Shown here one piece after another: positions 32,887-36,016 of a stretch of DNA of 36,016 bases (its first letter is position 1; each line of letters opens with the position of its first letter). Source of the stretch: Chloroflexota bacterium (GTDB lineage Bacteria > Chloroflexota > UBA11872 > VXOZ01). The translations under genes were made by a program, and so were the position numbers. Below the pieces are notes generated by a model. The model worked only from the letters and a program-made list of their open reading frames with translations. It was not told the DNA's origin and did no database searches. Where the stretch lies: contig JAPOQA010000018.1 in the NCBI GenBank assembly GCA_026710945.1, forward strand, positions 1 to 36,016, in the 5' to 3' direction.

Positions 32887-35304
32887 ATGGCACTGGCACA
32901 CTCCGCCACGTCACCCGACGAGACCCAATTACGCACGGTCGACGAACTGCTCGCGGCTGTAGCCGCGTATGTGAGCGGAGAGCCCGACGCGCGCAAGCAG
33001 GAACTCAACCGCATTCGACAGGCCTTTGCCTTCGCCGACCGCGCCCACGAAGGGCAGGTACGCAAGTCCGGCGAACCCTTTGCGCAGCACCCCCTCTGCA
33101 CCGCGCTCCTGCTCGCCGAAATCCGCATGGATACCAGCACCATTTGCGCCGGTCTGCTCCATGACTGCGTGGAAGACACCGACGTAACGCTGGATGACGT
33201 GAGTACTCAATTTGGCGACGACGTGGCATTGCTCGTGGACGGTGTTACCAAGCTCACCCAGCTCGACTTCTTGAATCTGGAAGATACCCAGGCCGAGAAC
33301 CTCCGTAAGATGTTTCTGGCGATGGCACGGGACATCCGGGTGGTGATCGTCAAGCTCGCGGACCGCCTGCACAACATGCGCACGCTGGCCTATGTTGAGC
33401 CGGAACGGCAGCGCCGCAAAGCCCACGAAACCCTGGAGATTTACGCGCCCCTCGCCAATCAACTCGGTATGGGTCACTGGAAGTGGCAGTTGGAGGACGT
33501 GGCCTTCGCCGTGCTCCATCCGGATGTCTATCGGCAGATTGAGGCCACCTTAGCGGAGAGATCCTCGGCGCAGGACACGGTTCTGCAAGAAGCGCTGCAG
33601 ACCCTCACGCACGAACTCAAGCGCGCCGGCATTCAGGGAGAGGTGACCGGCAGGCCGAAGCAAATTACGAGTACGTGGTTCAAGATGCAGCGGAAGGGCG
33701 TGGGTATCCAGGAAATCTACGACCTCATTGGCCTGCGCGTCATTGTCAGCACCGTGCAACAGTGCTATGCCACGCTCGGTTTAGTGCATACCCTGTGGAA
33801 GCCGATACCCGGCCAGTTCGACGACTACATCTCGGTACCAAAGTCGAACAACTATCGTTCATTGCACACTGCCGTCATGGGACCGCGCGGCCAGCCGGTG
33901 GAAGTGCAACTGCGCACCGAGCACATGCACCAGGAAGCTGAACTGGGCGTTGCCGCACATTGGCGCTACAAAGAGGGAGCGCGGGGTGGAAACGTGGAAG
34001 AACGCCTGGCCTGGCTACGCCAGTTGCTGACCTGGCAGGAGGAACTCTCCAGCGCGCGCGATTTCGTTGAGACCGTCAAGGCCGACATCTTCGAGGACCA
34101 GGTCTTCGTGTTCACGCCACGTGGAGATGTGAAAGCCCTGCCCGCCGGTTCCACGCCAATCGACTTTGCCTATCGCATTCATACCGACGTGGGACACCGT
34201 TGCATCGGCGCCAAGATCAACGGCCAAATCAAGCCGCTCTATACGGAGCTTCAGAATGGCGACGTCGTCGACATTCAGACGAGCAAGTCGCCGAAAGGCC
34301 CCAGCCGCGACTGGATCAACGTCGTCAAGAGCAGCCACACCCGCGAACGTATTCGCCAGTGGTTCAAGAAACAAGAACGCGCGGAGAACGTCGCGCGGGG
34401 CAAAGACATGCTGGACAAAGAGATCCGGCGCTTGGGGCAGGGCGACCTGAACAGCGTGGATGAGGCGCGCGTTCGCACGTTGTGCAAGTCTTTCACCTTC
34501 AACACGGCGGAGGACCTCTTTGCGGCCATCGGCTACGGCGCCATTTCCACCCAGCAAGTGGTCACGAACCTGAGTCGTTCCAGCGAGCAAGCGGGACCCG
34601 CTCCTGTAGAGCCGAGTTTTCTACCTGCGGAACCGCGAACGGATAGGACGACGGGTACGGTGCAGGTGATGGGCGAGGGCAACATGCTTACCCGTCTCGC
34701 AACCTGCTGCAAACCGTTACCCGGCGATCACATTGTCGGCTACATTACGCGCGGGAGGGGCGTTACCGTACACCGCCGGGACTGCCGCAACGTGCACAGC
34801 GTAAAGGACAAAGAACGCCTGGTGCCGGTGGATTGGGGCGATCAAGTATTATGTCATGACGCGCGCAATTTGCCGCTTCACCTGGCGCAGTGCTGCGGCC
34901 CCCAGGAAAATGACAAGATCAAGGGCTACATTGTCGATGGCGGGGTGGAGGTCCATCGCAGCGACTGCCGCCGCGTGCGTCAGAATGGCCCGCCGGGTAC
35001 TCTCGCCGATGTATCTTGGTCCCGCGCGAGCAAGCAACAGACCCTCTATCCGGTAGCCCTGCGCGCCGAGTGCATGGATAGACCGGGGCTCCTGCGCGAC
35101 ATTAGCACCGTCGTGACCGAAGAGAAATTCAACATCAATGCCGCCAATGTTCACACCGACGGCGGCACGGCCACCATTACCTTCACGGTCGAGGTAACCG
35201 GCGTGGGCGGACTGGCCGATCTCATGGCCAAAATCGAACGCGTCGGCGGTGTCGTCAGTGTGCAGCGTGACGTGCGCACCGACCGGCCCCAACGAGATAG
35301 CTGA
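32887..35304 (+). CDS. bifunctional (p)ppGpp synthetase/hydrolase (Rel/SpoT) with duplicated zinc-finger domain
   Basis: Makes and degrades the alarmones pppGpp/ppGpp. 805 residues, against roughly 720-750 for usual long Rel proteins. The HD hydrolase domain is intact (His54, His92, Asp93, and HDCVEDT at 92-98). The synthetase domain has RPKQITSTWFKMQRKG and SNNYRSLHTAVMGP, but the loop that is usually RxKD in bifunctional and ExDD in RelA enzymes reads QFDD (310-313). A TGS domain follows (VFTPRGDVKALPAGSTPIDF). Two zinc-finger (ZFD/RIS) modules come next: Cys607/Cys608, His629, Cys633 and Cys669/Cys670, His690, Cys694. The ACT domain begins near residue 728 (ALRAECMDRPGLLRDISTVV). It is downstream of recJ by 19 bases. 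Confidence 0.96.
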   Translation: MALAHSATSPDETQLRTVDELLAAVAAYVSGEPDARKQELNRIRQAFAFADRAHEGQVRKSGEPFAQHPLCTALLLAEIRMDTSTICAGLLHDCVEDTDVTLDDVSTQFGDDVALLVDGVTKLTQLDFLNLEDTQAENLRKMFLAMARDIRVVIVKLADRLHNMRTLAYVEPERQRRKAHETLEIYAPLANQLGMGHWKWQLEDVAFAVLHPDVYRQIEATLAERSSAQDTVLQEALQTLTHELKRAGIQGEVTGRPKQITSTWFKMQRKGVGIQEIYDLIGLRVIVSTVQQCYATLGLVHTLWKPIPGQFDDYISVPKSNNYRSLHTAVMGPRGQPVEVQLRTEHMHQEAELGVAAHWRYKEGARGGNVEERLAWLRQLLTWQEELSSARDFVETVKADIFEDQVFVFTPRGDVKALPAGSTPIDFAYRIHTDVGHRCIGAKINGQIKPLYTELQNGDVVDIQTSKSPKGPSRDWINVVKSSHTRERIRQWFKKQERAENVARGKDMLDKEIRRLGQGDLNSVDEARVRTLCKSFTFNTAEDLFAAIGYGAISTQQVVTNLSRSSEQAGPAPVEPSFLPAEPRTDRTTGTVQVMGEGNMLTRLATCCKPLPGDHIVGYITRGRGVTVHRRDCRNVHSVKDKERLVPVDWGDQVLCHDARNLPLHLAQCCGPQENDKIKGYIVDGGVEVHRSDCRRVRQNGPPGTLADVSWSRASKQQTLYPVALRAECMDRPGLLRDISTVVTEEKFNINAANVHTDGGTATITFTVEVTGVGGLADLMAKIERVGGVVSVQRDVRTDRPQRDS

Positions 35305-35880
35305 TTTGAGGATTTACGCAGTACCAACCACTGAGCTCCTCAAGATGTGGTCAAAGCGTGGCCCGGCGCTTTGTCCTTCGCTTGGGTGGTACGCTTGCCG
35401 GGCAGTAGGACATCTTCATTGCCTGGCTGGCGGCAAGGGTTGAACTACCTGGCGGAGGTCTGGCGGCTGGTACCATGGTATGCATGGCAGCCCCGCGCAA
35501 GCCGAAATCCAGCTTCTTTTCGGCGCGAAACTCTTTCCCCGATTTTGCTATACGTTGGTACTTCTTGCCGTTTCGCCGTATAGATTCCCGCACTTGCAGA
35601 AGTGATGGGTAGCAGATCGTCGGCACGCCGGATTCTTTTTTTCTTGCGCATTGCGTCGACTTTGGTCCAGCCCAGGCAAGATGCGCAATGTCCTCGCCTG
35701 CAATTGTCGGTTCGCAATGCTCTTTGCAAGTGGGGAACACCGCTGGCTACTGACGCAAGGCCCATAGCTATGGCATAGAGTTTTCGTAGACTCGGCAAAT
35801 TCTGTGGTCTGGCAAAACTGAGCATCTGCACTACAGACTGTGCAAGTCGGATGCGCAAGTCTCCCCTCACCCCAACCCTC
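35305..35880. other. gene-free stretch between Rel and the right IS end
   Basis: Frames in both directions look non-coding. It contains a run of seven T (35636-35642) without a good hairpin before it, and the inverted repeat TTGCGCAT/ATGCGCAA (35644-35651, 35681-35688). Its last 22 bases are the repeated word also found beside the left IS end. Confidence 0.5.
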
Positions 35881-36016
35881 TGTATAGACCAGAGAGATAC
35901 TTAACGGGTGTGCGCAGACATACTTTACACAGTATGGCACTCTTTCTGAGTAAAGAAGGAGGTGCCTCATGCCTTGGAAGGAGAGTACTGTTGTGGATGC
36001 TAAGCGTGAATTCGTC
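35881..36016 (+). mobile_element. IS481-type insertion sequence, right-hand copy (5' end only)
   Basis: Begins TGTATAGACC at 35881 and contains two imperfect direct repeats ATACTTAAC (35897-35905) and ATACTTTAC (35920-35928), then the transposase ribosome binding site and start. It is identical, in inverted orientation, to 1-136. The remainder of the element lies beyond the window. Confidence 0.8.
35969..36016 (+). CDS. IS481-family transposase, N-terminal 16 residues only
   Basis: Partial gene cut by the window end; encodes MPWKESTVVDAKREFV. AAGGAGG at 35956-35962 lies six bases before the ATG. Identical to the minus-strand copy at 1-48. The domain and catalytic residues are outside the window. 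Confidence 0.75.
   Translation, partial: MPWKESTVVDAKREFV

Noticed and set aside
35636-35642. Run of seven T as a Rel terminator
   Set aside because: More than 330 bases after the stop codon and without a stable hairpin directly before it.
35548-35970. Minus-strand open frame across the right IS end
   Set aside because: It reads the IS terminus backwards; the same false start appears at the left end because of the inverted repeat.

Overview
The window reads as bacterial chromosomal DNA of fairly high GC content, dense in genes on both strands. I think it is a member of the Chloroflexota, possibly one of the uncultured host- or marine-associated lineages. The basis is indirect: two solute-binding lipoproteins with an Ala/Glu/Met/Pro-rich linker after the lipobox, a heterodimeric ABC exporter pair, repeated Gfo/Idh/MocA oxidoreductases, and retropepsin-like plus DUF5678-like genes. 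There is no rRNA or tRNA to settle it. Both ends carry the same 141 bases in inverted orientation, and these include the first 16 codons of an IS481-type transposase. The window is therefore probably a whole assembled contig that stops inside two copies of one insertion sequence.

Layout. 1-136: IS end. 147-1768: a lipid-binding-like lipoprotein and the repair glycosylase mutM. 1899-5843: a promoter/palindrome and two overlapping ABC half-transporter genes. 6127-8265: ftsH with its own promoter and terminator. 8371-21772: an accessory catabolic region, mostly on the minus strand. It holds a ceramidase-like protein, two solute-binding lipoproteins without permeases, a VOC protein, a DUF1579 protein, a D-cysteine desulfhydrase/ACC deaminase-type enzyme, three Gfo/Idh/MocA oxidoreductases, an SGNH hydrolase, and three small coiled-coil/membrane-anchor paralogues of which two are a recent tandem duplication. 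22211-22618: a lone recombinase-type core-binding domain. 22839-24515: an AI-2E/PerM-type membrane protein and a GNAT acetyltransferase. 24638-27140: homoserine dehydrogenase and threonine synthase. 27356-29542: a TPR membrane protein and an acetamidase/formamidase. 30038-30722: a retropepsin-like protease overlapping a DUF5678-like gene. 31137-35304: recJ and a bifunctional (p)ppGpp synthetase/hydrolase. 35881-36016: the second IS end.

How the parts fit. hom and thrC give the route from aspartate semialdehyde to threonine apart from homoserine kinase, which is not in the window. mutM and recJ serve DNA repair, and ftsH membrane protein quality control. The Rel protein controls the stringent response; unusually it carries two zinc-finger (ZFD/RIS) modules in a row and a QFDD synthetase motif. 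The 8.4-21.8 kb region looks like scavenging of organic substrates, but no substrate can be named from sequence alone.

The best candidates for something not well described are the duplicated zinc-finger module in Rel, the family of three coiled-coil/TM small proteins around a solute-binding protein, the overlapping retropepsin/DUF5678 pair, and the stand-alone core-binding-domain gene.
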